Of a stretch of DNA of 64,000 bases, positions 38,979 through 47,463 are shown one piece after another. The translations under genes were made by a program, and so were the position numbers. The notes under the pieces are model-generated. The model ran no database searches and was not told where the DNA came from. It saw only the letters and a list, made by a program, of their open reading frames with translations. The stretch is from Bradyrhizobium genosp. L (lineage in GTDB: Bacteria; Pseudomonadota; Alphaproteobacteria; Rhizobiales; Xanthobacteraceae). The stretch's first letter is position 1, and the number at the start of each line of letters is the position of its first letter. Location: positions 434,001 to 498,000 of the forward strand of contig NZ_CP061378.1 of NCBI RefSeq assembly GCF_015624485.1, given 5' to 3'.

Positions 38979-38997
38979 TGATCCAAAATCCGGATCA
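38979..38997. promoter_or_regulatory. Candidate LysR binding dyad
   Basis: TGATCC-N7-GGATCA is a perfect interrupted palindrome that satisfies the T-N11-A pattern of LysR sites. It lies in the only gap between the divergent LysR and PLP-enzyme operons, 15 bp before the plus-strand start codon. Confidence 0.5.
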
Positions 38998-39012
38998 TGA
39001 TTAAATGGCGCC

Positions 39013-40176
39013 ATGTCGAACGGGTTTACGCCTCCCCGCCAGTCCCCATCGGCCGGTCCGAGCTACCGGCGCGGCTGGGTCGATGACGCCATCTCCGCGA
39101 TCGAGGCGGATCAGTGCCGGACTGCCGACACCCATCTGATGCGGCTGATCGTGCCGGCGCTGTCCGGCATCGACATCTATCTGAAGGACGAATCGACCCA
39201 TCCGACCGGCAGCCTCAAGCACCGGCTGGCGCGCTCGCTGTTCCTCTACGCGCTGTGCAACGGGCATATCCGCGAAGGCACTGCCGTGGTCGAAGCGTCG
39301 TCGGGCTCGACCGCGGTCTCCGAGGCCTATTTCGCACAGATGATCGACGTTCCCTTCTATACGGTGATGCCGCGCACGACGTCTTGCGAGAAGATCGCCG
39401 CGATCGAGCATTACGGCGGCAATTGCCATTTGATCGACGACGGCCGTGCGCTCTATGCCGAGGCCACCGCGCTCGCCGAGCGTCTCGGCGGTCACTACAT
39501 GGACCAATTCACCTTTGCCGAGCGCGCCACCGACTGGCGCGGCAACAACAACATCGCCGAGTCGATCTTCACCCAGCTCAAGGGCGAGCAACGGCCGCAG
39601 CCCGAATGGATCGTGATGGGCGCCGGCACCGGCGGCACGTCGGCGACCATCGGGCGCTATCTGCGCTATCGCCAGTTTCCGACAAGGCTCTGCGTCGCCG
39701 ATGTCGAGCACTCCGCCTTCTTCGACTGCTTCCGCACCCAGGATCGTTCCCATGTCTGCGAGCGGCCGACGCTGATCGAGGGCGTCGGCCGGCCGCGCTG
39801 CGAGCCGTCGTTCGTGCCTGGGGTCGTCGATCGCATGATGAAGATCCCGGATGCCGCGTCGATCGCCGCGATGAACGTGCTGTCGCGGCTGTTGCGGCGG
39901 GCGGTCGGCGGCTCGACCGGCACCAATTTCCTGGCGCTGTGCCGCCTGGCGTCGGAGATGCGCGATGCCGGCGAGACCGGATCGCTGGTCACGCTGATCT
40001 GCGATTCCGGCGAGCGCTACCGCCAGACCTATTACGATCCGGCGTGGCTCGCCGCCCGCGGGCTCGATCCTGCGCCTTATGAAGCCGCGTTGAACGCGTT
40101 CCTCGGCGGCGTGCAACCCCTCGGCCTCGCGGTCGAGGATGTGCCGAACCCCCGTGACCTCAGAGAGACTTCATGA
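39013..40176 (+). CDS. PLP-dependent cysteine synthase-like enzyme (Cds1-like)
   Basis: A 387-residue fold-type II PLP enzyme. The Schiff-base lysine is in [32 protein letters not shown] binds the substrate carboxylate and [17 protein letters not shown] binds the PLP phosphate. It resembles the cysteine synthase-related L-cysteine desulfhydrase described in mycobacteria (Cds1) more than housekeeping CysK, which has a shorter N-terminus. It probably eliminates or replaces a beta-substituent on cysteine-like substrates. It heads a three-gene set with 4-bp overlaps and is divergent from the LysR gene. Confidence 0.85.
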   Translation: MSNGFTPPRQSPSAGPSYRRGWVDDAISAIEADQCRTADTHLMRLIVPALSGIDIYLKDESTHPTGSLKHRLARSLFLYALCNGHIREGTAVVEASSGSTAVSEAYFAQMIDVPFYTVMPRTTSCEKIAAIEHYGGNCHLIDDGRALYAEATALAERLGGHYMDQFTFAERATDWRGNNNIAESIFTQLKGEQRPQPEWIVMGAGTGGTSATIGRYLRYRQFPTRLCVADVEHSAFFDCFRTQDRSHVCERPTLIEGVGRPRCEPSFVPGVVDRMMKIPDAASIAAMNVLSRLLRRAVGGSTGTNFLALCRLASEMRDAGETGSLVTLICDSGERYRQTYYDPAWLAARGLDPAPYEAALNAFLGGVQPLGLAVEDVPNPRDLRETS

Positions 40177-40658
40177 CCACGCTGATCGAAACCTTCGCTG
40201 GCGTTGCGCCGGGCTCGAAGCTTGGCGAAGCCATGACAATGCGGGCCGAGATCCTGCGGCTGAGCGAAGCCGCGCACGACGCCGTGCTGTTGCCGCGCGA
40301 TCCCGGCGGGCTCAGTCACGCGCTGCGGGCCGCGCTCGCGGCGCGGATGTCCCGGCATGTCGGCAATGACGATCTGGCCGGTCACTACGACAACTATCTG
40401 GCGCATTCCGGCGATCTCGACGTCGCGCCGCTGGCGCATCCCAAGGGTCTCAGCGGCGAGCCGCGGCTCGATGCCGTGGCGCGCCATACCGATCTCCTGA
40501 CGGTCGCACCGCGCGAGGCGACACGGCAGGACATCGAGCGGCTCAAGGCTGCCGGCGTCAGCGAGCCCGATATCGTGCGGCTCGCCGAGCTTGCTGCCTT
40601 CGTGAATTATCAACTGCGGGTCATCGCCGGCCTCAAGGTCTTGAAAGGCGTGCAATGA
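40173..40658 (+). CDS. CMD-domain protein (Avi_7170-like)
   Basis: A 161-residue helical protein. [41 protein letters not shown] and [12 protein letters not shown] fit my memory of the small Avi_7170 family of carboxymuconolactone-decarboxylase-like proteins, which travels with the Avi_7169 family encoded next. It lacks the CxxC redox pair of true AhpD proteins, so it may be a structural partner. Start and stop overlap both neighbours by 4 bp (ATGA). Confidence 0.7.
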   Translation: MTTLIETFAGVAPGSKLGEAMTMRAEILRLSEAAHDAVLLPRDPGGLSHALRAALAARMSRHVGNDDLAGHYDNYLAHSGDLDVAPLAHPKGLSGEPRLDAVARHTDLLTVAPREATRQDIERLKAAGVSEPDIVRLAELAAFVNYQLRVIAGLKVLKGVQ

Positions 40659-41227
40659 GCGAGTCGGTCCATCAGTTCATCGCCAAAGTCCCGACCTGGT
40701 CGCCCTATGTGACGCCGGTCGATCTCGCGACCGCGTCACCCGAGCAGCTCAAGGCGATGCAGGTGACGCCGTCGAGCACCGGGTTCACGCCCTATGTGCT
40801 GACGCTCGCGCATGACCCGGAATCGCTCGAGGTGCGCTCACCGCTGTTCAACCTGATCATGTACGGCAAGGATGGCCTGTCGTCGGCAGAGCGCGAGCTC
40901 GGCGCGGTCGGCGCATCGATCGTCAACCGCTGCGTCTATTGCGCCGCCGTGCACGCCTCGCGCTTCCTCGGCATCACCCGTCGCGCCGATGTGATCGACG
41001 CCATCTTCACTGATGAGCGCGACGCAAAACTGCCGCCGCGGGACCAGGCGCTGTTCGACTTCGCCGCAAAGCTCTCGACCACGCCGGTCGAGCTCGGACC
41101 TGAGGATGCCAAGGCGCTGACGGATGCCGGGTTGAGCGAGCTCGAGCAGCTCGATCTCGTGCTGTCGGCCGCGCTGTTCGGTTGGGCCAACCGGCTCATG
41201 CACACGCTGGGCGAACCTCGGGTGTGA
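40655..41227 (+). CDS. Alkylhydroperoxidase (AhpD-like) domain protein (Avi_7169-like)
   Basis: A 190-residue AhpD-fold protein. NRCVYCAAVHASRFLG carries the CxxC...H redox/proton-relay motif of AhpD and peroxidase-related enzymes. LGAVGASIVNRC and the late DLVLSAALFGWANRLMH are typical. It would reduce peroxides or act on a reactive by-product of the PLP or flavin enzyme encoded alongside. It ends the operon; a repeat-rich region follows. Confidence 0.82.
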   Translation: MSESVHQFIAKVPTWSPYVTPVDLATASPEQLKAMQVTPSSTGFTPYVLTLAHDPESLEVRSPLFNLIMYGKDGLSSAERELGAVGASIVNRCVYCAAVHASRFLGITRRADVIDAIFTDERDAKLPPRDQALFDFAAKLSTTPVELGPEDAKALTDAGLSELEQLDLVLSAALFGWANRLMHTLGEPRV

Positions 41228-41249
41228 AAAGATGTAGCGGCGGCGGGAC

Positions 41250-41402
41250 TGCACCCCCTCGCCCCGTTCTTACGGGGAGAGGGTTGGGGTGAGGGGCTGC
41301 TTCCGCATACAAGGTGATAGACGGACTCGCGGAAACTCCCCCTCACCCGGAACGCATCTGACGATGCGTTCCGACCTCTCCCCGCAAGCGGGGCGAGGTG
41401 GA
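41250..41402. repeat. Cluster of palindromic intergenic repeats
   Basis: It contains CCCCGTTCTTACGGGG (41262-41277), TTCCGCATAC...GCGGAA, a perfect 10-bp stem GGAACGCATC/GATGCGTTCC with a TGAC loop (41349-41372), and CCCCGCAAGCGGGG. The CCCTCGCCCCG and GAGAGGGTTGGGGTGAGGGG pieces are widespread in this genus as I recall it. It lies between convergent genes and probably also ends transcription. Confidence 0.7.
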
Positions 41403-41420
41403 GCGAGCCTCCTGCTAACC

Positions 41421-42554
41421 CTACGCCAGCAGCTCGGTGATCAGCCCGGCGGCCTTGATGCCGGTCCCGCTGATGATGACGACGGTGCGCTGGCTTGCCT
41501 TGATCGCGTCGCGCTCATTCAGCACGTCGAGCGCAGCTGCGGCCGACGCCGAGGTCGGCTCGACGAACAGGCCGCTCTGCGCCATCCGCTTCAACGCCGC
41601 GATGATGCCATCCTCCGGAATCGCAATCGTGCCGCCGCCGCTCTCCTTCAGTGCGGCAATCATCTGCTTCAGCCGCAGCGGATGCTTGATCGCGGTGCCC
41701 TCGGCGATGGTCTTGCTCACTTCGCGGTTCACAGGCGTATCGACGCCGGCGACAAAGGAGGCATCGACCGGCGAGCAGTTCAGCGGTTGCGATGCGAATA
41801 GTCGTGGCAGCCGCGCGATCTGCCCGGCCGCCAGCAGCTCCTTGAAGCCGATATAGCAGCCGAGCAGGCTGCTGCCGGCGCCGACCGGCATGATGACATT
41901 GTCAGGCGCGGTGAAGCCGAAATCTTCCCAGATCTCGTAGGCCAGCGACTTGGTGCCTTGCAGGAAGAACGGCTGCCAATTGTGGCTGGAGTAGAAGATC
42001 TGTCTGGACTGCCGGATCGCTTCCGCCTCGGATTCCTCGCGCGGGCCTTCGACCAGTTGCACCTCGGCGCCGAAGGCATGCATCTGCGCAACCTTCATCG
42101 GCGAGGTCGTGGCCGGCGCAAGGATCTTGACCCGCATGCCGCCCGCGGCGCCGTAGGCCGACACCGACGCGCCGCCATTGCCGGAGCTGTCTTCCAGCAC
42201 GGCATCGATGCCGAGCTGGCGCAGCAACGACAGCATCACCGTGGTGCCGCGGTCCTTGAAGCTTGCGGTCGGATTGAACCATTCGAGCTTGAAGTGCGGC
42301 CGCAGCTCACCCCACGCCTTCTCGACAACGGGCGTGCAGCCCTCACCCATCGTGATCGGCCGTGCGATCTCGACCGGCAGCGCGGCGCGGTAGCGCCACA
42401 GCGAACGTGTCGAACGATCGATCTCATCGCGCGCGATGCCCGCCAGCGGCGTCACCAGCAGCGGCTTGCCCTCGTCGGAGCACCAGCGCGGAACATCCAG
42501 CGGATAGAGCTTGCCGCTGAGCGGGTCGATGTAGCTGGGGAGTTGCATGTCCAT
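41421..42554 (-). CDS. Threonine synthase-like PLP enzyme
   Basis: A 377-residue fold-type II PLP enzyme. The PLP lysine is in EWFNPTASFKDRGTTVML; EDSSGNGGASVSAYGAAGG, PVGAGSSLLGCYIGF and VIISGTGIKAAG are the other cofactor motifs. It matches the group annotated as threonine synthase or pyridoxal-phosphate-dependent enzyme, but it lacks the long N-terminal domain of the housekeeping ThrC of proteobacteria, so a role other than threonine synthesis (a deaminase or synthase on a similar substrate) is possible. ATG at 42554 or two codons later. Confidence 0.8.
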   Translation of the reverse strand: MDMQLPSYIDPLSGKLYPLDVPRWCSDEGKPLLVTPLAGIARDEIDRSTRSLWRYRAALPVEIARPITMGEGCTPVVEKAWGELRPHFKLEWFNPTASFKDRGTTVMLSLLRQLGIDAVLEDSSGNGGASVSAYGAAGGMRVKILAPATTSPMKVAQMHAFGAEVQLVEGPREESEAEAIRQSRQIFYSSHNWQPFFLQGTKSLAYEIWEDFGFTAPDNVIMPVGAGSSLLGCYIGFKELLAAGQIARLPRLFASQPLNCSPVDASFVAGVDTPVNREVSKTIAEGTAIKHPLRLKQMIAALKESGGGTIAIPEDGIIAALKRMAQSGLFVEPTSASAAAALDVLNERDAIKASQRTVVIISGTGIKAAGLITELLA

Positions 42555-42561
42555 CCAATCC

Positions 42562-42760
42562 TCAAGGGCCGGTCGGCTCGCGACCGAGAACGAAGGCCGG
42601 CAGCGCCGTGAGGTCGTTCCGCATCACGATGGGGGCAGGCGCCCCGTCCGGCAAGCTCATTCTGGCCCGATTATGCCACCAGGTCGGCAGACCGATACGC
42701 GCGGTGCCGAACAGATCATAGGCCGATCCCGCGACGAACAGGCGATTGCCTGGGGCGGGG
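42562..42760 (-). pseudogene. C-terminal remnant of a HAD-type (haloacid dehalogenase-like) hydrolase
   Basis: The reverse strand, ending in TGA at 42564-42562, reads NRLFVAGSAYDLFGTARIGL, then PTWWHNRARMSLPDGAPAPI and VMRNDLTALPAFVLG. VAGSAYDLFGTARIGLPTWWHNR is the last catalytic region of type-II haloacid dehalogenases (the Asp of SAYD coordinates Mg). There is no start codon, no N-terminal nucleophile-Asp domain and no good ribosome site; upstream the sequence becomes AT-rich repeat-like DNA. I read it as a gene truncated by repeat insertion or deletion. Confidence 0.6.
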
Positions 42761-42764
42761 GAGT

Positions 42765-42900
42765 TTGCACGATTTCGGAATATTGGAATATTGCAACTGA
42801 GTTGCCCGACGTGTCAAGCTGTCGTGTCGACAGTCGCCATGTCGGCAGCCACCGACTCCTTTGCATGGGGTTGTTTTCGACATTTTTGGCAGTGCGCCTC
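42765..42900. repeat. AT-richer repeat-like segment
   Basis: A segment with GGAATATTGGAATATT, GAGTTGCCCGACGTGTCAAGC, the hairpin CTGTCGTGTCGACAG and TTTGCATGGGGTTGTTTTCG. From memory, pieces like these recur in intergenic DNA of Bradyrhizobium. The TTGCCCGACG core is shared with 26862-26875. No gene is evident in it. Confidence 0.45.
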
Positions 42901-42911
42901 ATCGGCTCACT

Positions 42912-44957
42912 CTAGCCTGCGCCCGCCGTCTTGCTCAGATAGCCCCTCGCAAAGTCGAGATACCAGTCCAGGCACCCCGGATTGGCCATTGCGTCGCGGT
43001 TGATGACCTTCTCGACCGGATGTCCGAGCAGCAGCTTCTTGACCGGCAGCTCCTGCTTCTTGCCGGACAGCGTGCGCGGGATCTCGGCGACGGCGAAGAT
43101 ATCGTTGGGCAGGAAGCGCCGCGACAGGCCGGCCTCGACGGCCTTGTTGATCCGCGCCTTCATCGTCGCATCGAGCGCGATGCCGTCGCGCAGCACCACG
43201 AATAGCGGCATGTAGCTGTCGCGGCCGAGATATTCGAGGTCGACCACCATCGAATCCAGCACCTCGGGCAACGCCTCGATCGCGGAGTAGAGCTCGCTGG
43301 TGCCCATGCGCAGGCCGTGGCGGTTGATGGTGGCGTCACTGCGGCCGTAGATCACGCAAGCGCCATCGGGCTCGATCTTGAGCCAGTCGCCGTGCCGCCA
43401 CACCGGGCCGCGGCCGCTGCCGTCGAAATTATCGGGGTAGGTCTCGAAATAGCTGGCGCGGTAGCGGACGTCGCCGGGATCGTTCCAGAACCGCAGCGGC
43501 ATCGAGGGCAGCGGCTCGGTGCAGACGAGCTCGCCGACCTCATTGGTCACAGCGCGGCCCTGCTCGTCGAAGGCTTCGACCGCGCAGCCGAGCAGGCGGC
43601 ATTGCATGGTGCCCGGCGTTTGCGGCAGCTCGCGATTGCCGCCGATGAAGGCGCCGGCGAAGTCGGTGCCGCCGGAAATGTTGGCCCACCACATCTCGGC
43701 CTGCGCGGCGCTGCCGTTGGTCCTGGCGAGCGCGGCGAAGCGATCATTGAACCAGGCTTGCGTGTCGGCGCTCAGCGGCGATCCGGTCGACCCCAGCGCG
43801 CGCAGGGCCGAGAGGTCGCCGACCGCCTTAAGGTCGAGCTCGGCCTTGGTGCAGTTGGCGAAGAATGCCGCGCCCGCGCCGAAGAAGGTTGCTTTCGCAT
43901 CGGCGACGAAGCGCCACAGCGTGGTCCAGTCCGGCTTGTCCTTGGCGCCGCCGGGGCTGCCATCGAAGATGCAGCAGGTGGTGCCGTTGAGCAGGCCGTT
44001 GGCCTGGCAATTCCACATGATCCAGCCGGTCGAAGAGTACCAATGGAAGCGTTCGCCGAACGAGTTTGCCTGATAGCTGCAGCCGATGTCGTTGTGCAGC
44101 ACCGCGAGCGGCAGCGTGACGACGATGATGCCGCCATGGCTGTGCACGATCGGCTTCGGCAGGCCGGTCGTGCCCGAGGAATAGACGATCCAGAGCGGGT
44201 GATCGAATGGCAGCCATGCCGGCTCGAACCCGTCGATGTCAGCACCATGACCGGCGAGGATGGTGGAGAGGCGCGTCGCGGCGGACGCGGTCTCGCTGTG
44301 CAGGATGACGTGCTGGACCGTCGGCAGCGCATGGCGCAAATCCTCGATCACGCTTTGCCGGTCATGGCGCCGTCCGGCATAGGTGACGGCATCGCAGGCG
44401 ATCAGCACCTTCGGTTCGATCTGCTTGAAGCGGTCGATCACGGCGGGCGCCGCCATGTCGGGTGCGCAGACGCTCCAGATCGCGCCCAGGCTCGCGGTCG
44501 CCAGAAACGCGATGATCGTTTCCGGGATGTTCGGCAGATAGGCCGCGACGCGGTCGCCGGAGCGCACGCCCTGGGCCTTCAGATGCAGCGCCAGCGCGGC
44601 GACCTTGCGCTGCAGGTCCGGCCAGCTCGTCTCGACGAGCTTGCCGTCCTCGCCGCTCGAGATCAGCGCCGGCAAGCCTGCGGCATGCGCCGGCCCGACA
44701 TGGCGGAATACCTGCCGCGCATAGTTCACCGAAGCGCCGGGAAACCACACTGCACCGGGCATCTTGCGCTCGCCGAGCACGGCCGTGTGCGGCGTCGGCG
44801 AGCGCAGATCGAAATAGTCCCAGATGCTCTGCCAGAAGCCGTCGATGTCGGTGACCGACCAGCGCCGCATCGCTTCGAAATCGGCAAACTCAAGCCCGCG
44901 GCTCTGCTTCAGCCACTGGCGATAAAGAGCCATTTGCGGGACGTAAGGTGCTGCCAT
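42912..44957 (-). CDS. Acetoacetyl-CoA synthetase
   Basis: A 681-residue adenylate-forming ligase. The ACAS-type N-terminal domain (FADFEAMRRWSVTDIDGFWQSIWDYF) is followed by the P-loop-like YSSGTTGLPKPIVHSHGG, RYRASYFETYPD, WRHGDWLKI and the C-terminal lysine region RTLSGKKQELPVKKLL. Total length and the VWFPGASVNYARQV segment match AacS, which activates acetoacetate to acetoacetyl-CoA, often linked to polyhydroxybutyrate or ketone-body use. Start at 44957 (MAAPYVPQMALYRQW). It stands alone on the minus strand, divergent from the NagZ-like gene. Confidence 0.93.
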   Translation of the reverse strand: MAAPYVPQMALYRQWLKQSRGLEFADFEAMRRWSVTDIDGFWQSIWDYFDLRSPTPHTAVLGERKMPGAVWFPGASVNYARQVFRHVGPAHAAGLPALISSGEDGKLVETSWPDLQRKVAALALHLKAQGVRSGDRVAAYLPNIPETIIAFLATASLGAIWSVCAPDMAAPAVIDRFKQIEPKVLIACDAVTYAGRRHDRQSVIEDLRHALPTVQHVILHSETASAATRLSTILAGHGADIDGFEPAWLPFDHPLWIVYSSGTTGLPKPIVHSHGGIIVVTLPLAVLHNDIGCSYQANSFGERFHWYSSTGWIMWNCQANGLLNGTTCCIFDGSPGGAKDKPDWTTLWRFVADAKATFFGAGAAFFANCTKAELDLKAVGDLSALRALGSTGSPLSADTQAWFNDRFAALARTNGSAAQAEMWWANISGGTDFAGAFIGGNRELPQTPGTMQCRLLGCAVEAFDEQGRAVTNEVGELVCTEPLPSMPLRFWNDPGDVRYRASYFETYPDNFDGSGRGPVWRHGDWLKIEPDGACVIYGRSDATINRHGLRMGTSELYSAIEALPEVLDSMVVDLEYLGRDSYMPLFVVLRDGIALDATMKARINKAVEAGLSRRFLPNDIFAVAEIPRTLSGKKQELPVKKLLLGHPVEKVINRDAMANPGCLDWYLDFARGYLSKTAGAG

Positions 44958-45111
44958 GGTCGTTTCCGATTGCCGTTTCGTGGTGCGTGGCCCTCTTAAC
45001 ATGGCGGTGCGAGCGTGGGGAACGTCCGCTGGTCAGGATATTCGTACCGCTGGCCGACATGCTATGCCGGTCACAGTATGCCGCGCTTGATTCTGCGCGC
45101 AGGATAGCCGA

Positions 45112-46119
45112 ATGCCCGTCCCGGTCGGTGAGCTCTTCATCCTCGGTTTCCACGGCAAGGTCGTTCCGGCCTGGCTGACGGAATTTGCCGCGCGCTTCGG
45201 TCTCGGCGGCGTGATCCTGTTCGACTATTCCTGCCGCAGCCGGCAATACGACAACAACATCGATACGCCGGCGCAGGTCGCATCGCTCTGCGCCGAGATC
45301 GCGGCGCTGCCGTCGCATCCGCTGCTGTTCATCGACCAGGAGGGCGGGAGGGTAGCCCGGCTGAAGGACGCAAACGGCTTTCAGCCGCTGCCGAGCGCGC
45401 GGGATTTCAATCGGCTCGCGCGCGGTGAGAAAGAGGCGATCCTGGCGGCGAGCTACAGCGAGTTGCGCCGGCTCGGCATCCGCTACAATTTCGCACCGGT
45501 CATCGACGTCGACTATAATCCCGACAATCCCAATATCGGCGGCATCAAGCGCTCCTATTCGGCCGACATCGGCGAGGTCGAGGCCAATGCACGGCTGGTC
45601 CATGCGGCGGCGCGGCAGGCGCGGGTCGGCCTTTGCCTGAAGCATTTTCCGGGCATCGGCGGCGCCAATGTCGATTCGCACCTGGACTTCATGGACATTT
45701 CCGATGCGCTGCGGGCCGAGCAGGAGGAGTTGTTCTACGCGCTCGCGCCGAAGACTTTCGGCGACGCCGTGCTGGTCAGCCACGCCATCGTCCGTGCCTG
45801 GGATGCGCACAAGCCGATGACGTTGTCATCGGCCGGGATCGGCCGGCTGCGCCGCCGCCTGCCGGAGACGCTCCTGATATCGGACGACATGCAGATGCAG
45901 GGCTTGCAGAAGGCGCTCGGCACCGGCGCCGCCAGCCGGCAGGCGATCGCCGCCGGCATGGACATGGTCTGTATCGGCAACAATCTGCTCGACCAGGAGC
46001 AGGAGATGGCTGGCGTCGCCGCGATGATCGCGGCTGCGATGCAGGATGGATCGCTCGATCCGGCCGCAGTGCGGCATTCGATTGAGCGGGTGCGAAAGCG
46101 CAAATTGCTGTTGGCCTGA
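45112..46119 (+). CDS. Glycoside hydrolase family 3 (NagZ-like)
   Basis: A 335-residue TIM-barrel hydrolase without the second domain of large GH3 enzymes. LLFIDQEGGRVARL, CLKHFPGIGGANVDSHLDF (the KHFPGHG-like loop with the catalytic Asp/His dyad in DSH) and ISDDMQMQGLQKA (the nucleophile Asp) fit NagZ-type beta-N-acetylhexosaminidases. KHFPGIG rather than KHFPGHG is a small deviation. It may recycle peptidoglycan sugars or cleave exogenous beta-glycosides; there is no signal peptide, which favours the cytoplasm. Confidence 0.85.
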   Translation: MPVPVGELFILGFHGKVVPAWLTEFAARFGLGGVILFDYSCRSRQYDNNIDTPAQVASLCAEIAALPSHPLLFIDQEGGRVARLKDANGFQPLPSARDFNRLARGEKEAILAASYSELRRLGIRYNFAPVIDVDYNPDNPNIGGIKRSYSADIGEVEANARLVHAAARQARVGLCLKHFPGIGGANVDSHLDFMDISDALRAEQEELFYALAPKTFGDAVLVSHAIVRAWDAHKPMTLSSAGIGRLRRRLPETLLISDDMQMQGLQKALGTGAASRQAIAAGMDMVCIGNNLLDQEQEMAGVAAMIAAAMQDGSLDPAAVRHSIERVRKRKLLLA

Positions 46120-46215
46120 CTGCGTCACATGAAATTTCTGCTGGACGATGCCGGCGCTCGGAACCAATCTTCCTTACCGCGAATTAATGGTGACGCTCAC
46201 TCGGGGCTAACAACC

Positions 46216-46398
46216 ATGAAGATGCTCAAGCGTCTCTTCCAATCGATCCGGCTACGCCGCGTCGCGCGCAAATCCGCCGATTTCCTGCATGCCTCCATCG
46301 ATCCCGACGAATTCTCCCGCCTGCTCTGCAGCGGGCGCCGCGAGGACCTGCGGATTCTGGCGAGGAAGCTGAGCCTGCGCGCGCGGACGCACGCGTAG
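46216..46398 (+). CDS. Small basic hypothetical protein
   Basis: 60 residues from MKMLKRLFQSIRLRR, strongly basic and Leu/Arg-rich, with a central SADFLHASIDPDEFSRLL. I do not recognise it. It lies between the NagZ-like gene and a terminator hairpin. Codon bias looks coding, but there is no clear ribosome site, so the gene is probable rather than certain. The frame is open upstream to 46129. Confidence 0.5.
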   Translation: MKMLKRLFQSIRLRRVARKSADFLHASIDPDEFSRLLCSGRREDLRILARKLSLRARTHA

Positions 46399-46419
46399 AG
46401 TGGGCCGGCAGCCAAACGT

Positions 46420-46450
46420 CAGCCGATTCTGACCGATCCAGAATCGGCTG
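46420..46450. terminator. Bidirectional hairpin terminator
   Basis: CAGCCGATTCTG (46420-46431) pairs perfectly with CAGAATCGGCTG (46439-46450) over a 7-base loop. Outer arms GGGCCG (46402) and CGGCCC (46462) can extend it. It lies between the small plus-strand gene and the convergent minus-strand gene; there is no T-run. Confidence 0.6.
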
Positions 46451-46467
46451 GTCCGGCGTGCGGCCCG

Positions 46468-46887
46468 CTATTGCTTCGCCTTCTCGTGGCTTTCGATCCC
46501 GATCGCCTTGTAGTCGTAGGTTGGATAGAATTCGGTGCGATAGGCGCCCCAGGCATTATTCTCGATGATGCGGTTGACCTCGCGCAGCCGCGAGGCCGGC
46601 AGCCGCAACGTCACCACCTGGCCGATGCCCATCATCACGTACCAGCTGACGACCTCGACGCCTTCGGGCGGAAACGCCTTGTAGAATCCCTGCCGTTCGA
46701 GCTGGGCGTTCAACTCGCTCAGCGGGCGCGACTGGTCGTGCTTGAAGAAGATGGTGATCATGACCGCGTTGTCGGGCGTCGGCGGCGCGTTGTTGGTCTG
46801 CGCGGTCTGGGCGCGTGCGTCCGTGCCAACCATCAATGCGGCAGCCAGTGCCGCGATCGCCATCCAGGAACCAATTCTTCCGCGCAT
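46468..46887 (-). CDS. Small exported protein of unknown function
   Basis: 139 residues with a clear signal peptide (IAALAAALMVGTDARA, cleavage before QTAQT near residue 27), then a Pro/Asn-rich linker and a compact domain: ITIFFKHDQSRPLSELNAQLERQGFYKAFPP, VEVVSWYVMMGIGQVVTLRLPASRLREVN. The domain resembles ferredoxin-like alpha/beta folds. It should be periplasmic. I do not know a function. It is transcribed toward the hairpin at 46420-46450. Confidence 0.8.
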   Translation of the reverse strand: MRGRIGSWMAIAALAAALMVGTDARAQTAQTNNAPPTPDNAVMITIFFKHDQSRPLSELNAQLERQGFYKAFPPEGVEVVSWYVMMGIGQVVTLRLPASRLREVNRIIENNAWGAYRTEFYPTYDYKAIGIESHEKAKQ

Positions 46888-47295
46888 CGTCGTCGCCTCC
46901 TTGCCGGGGTCTTGCTGCTCTTCCCGCGGCCGCGATCATCGCGGCGGCGCCGGCGGCTGTAAATTGACATTCGCCTGACCCGGCAGTCGCCCTTGCCCCA
47001 GTCGCCTTTGCCCGATGTGAACCGCTTCACAGCCCTCCGCTGCACCCCGGATTAAGGAGAAGTCTTCCCGACACCGAGGGCATGGTCGATGACGACCCGG
47101 CGAATGGCGTGCTGGTGGTTCAGGTCCGTGATGACCGGGCGGTTCCTGCAAAAGTTCCTTTGGCTGCACCGGCCATGACGCTGGAGCGTGTCTGGCTGTT
47201 CGAATCGCGGCCATCGATGATCGCGACTGGGCGCCGGCGTGCGGGCGGAAGGTAAACGCGGCCTCGGGAAACTACCGGGACCGCGGCAGCGTCGT

Positions 47296-47311
47296 CCCGT
47301 AAGACTACTGT
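47296..47311. promoter_or_regulatory. CCGTA-N4-TACGG palindrome, degenerate site 1
   Basis: CCCGTA-AGAC-TACTGT: the left arm is perfect, the right arm keeps TAC and one G. It lies 152 bp before the LuxR start codon and 89 bp before the perfect site at 47401. Confidence 0.4.
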
Positions 47312-47400
47312 AATTCCACTCGAATCTGCGGGATTCGTTGCCAAATCAGCGGTGATCTGCGCCTGCTTGGCGTCATGAACCTGAGATCACAGTTGCGTTA

Positions 47401-47416
47401 CCCGTATTACTACGGG
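47401..47416. promoter_or_regulatory. CCGTA-N4-TACGG palindrome, perfect site 2
   Basis: CCCGTA-TTAC-TACGGG is a perfect 6+6 dyad, 47 bp upstream of the LuxR-type gene. The TAC/GTA core and 4-base spacer suit a NarL/FixJ-type helix-turn-helix dimer, so autoregulation is plausible. Confidence 0.65.
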
Positions 47417-47463
47417 GTCTCGCGTTAACGCAGACACAAGTTCACCTTCGGTAAACCATACTT

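Larger units (their letters stand above)
46888..47463. other. Long non-coding control region upstream of the LuxR gene
   Basis: I see no convincing gene in these 576 bases. The right-hand part carries the two palindromes annotated separately (47296-47311 and 47401-47416) and GTTAACG at 47424. It provides promoters for the minus-strand exported-protein gene and the plus-strand LuxR gene. Confidence 0.7.

Noticed and set aside
38941..38980. Iron-response (Irr/ICE-like) motif near TTTTAGAATGAT
   Set aside because: The dyad is not complete, and no iron-related gene is adjacent.
41250..41402. Possible CRISPR array, given clustered repeats
   Set aside because: The repeats are different palindromes with no regular spacers and no cas genes; they match dispersed intergenic elements.
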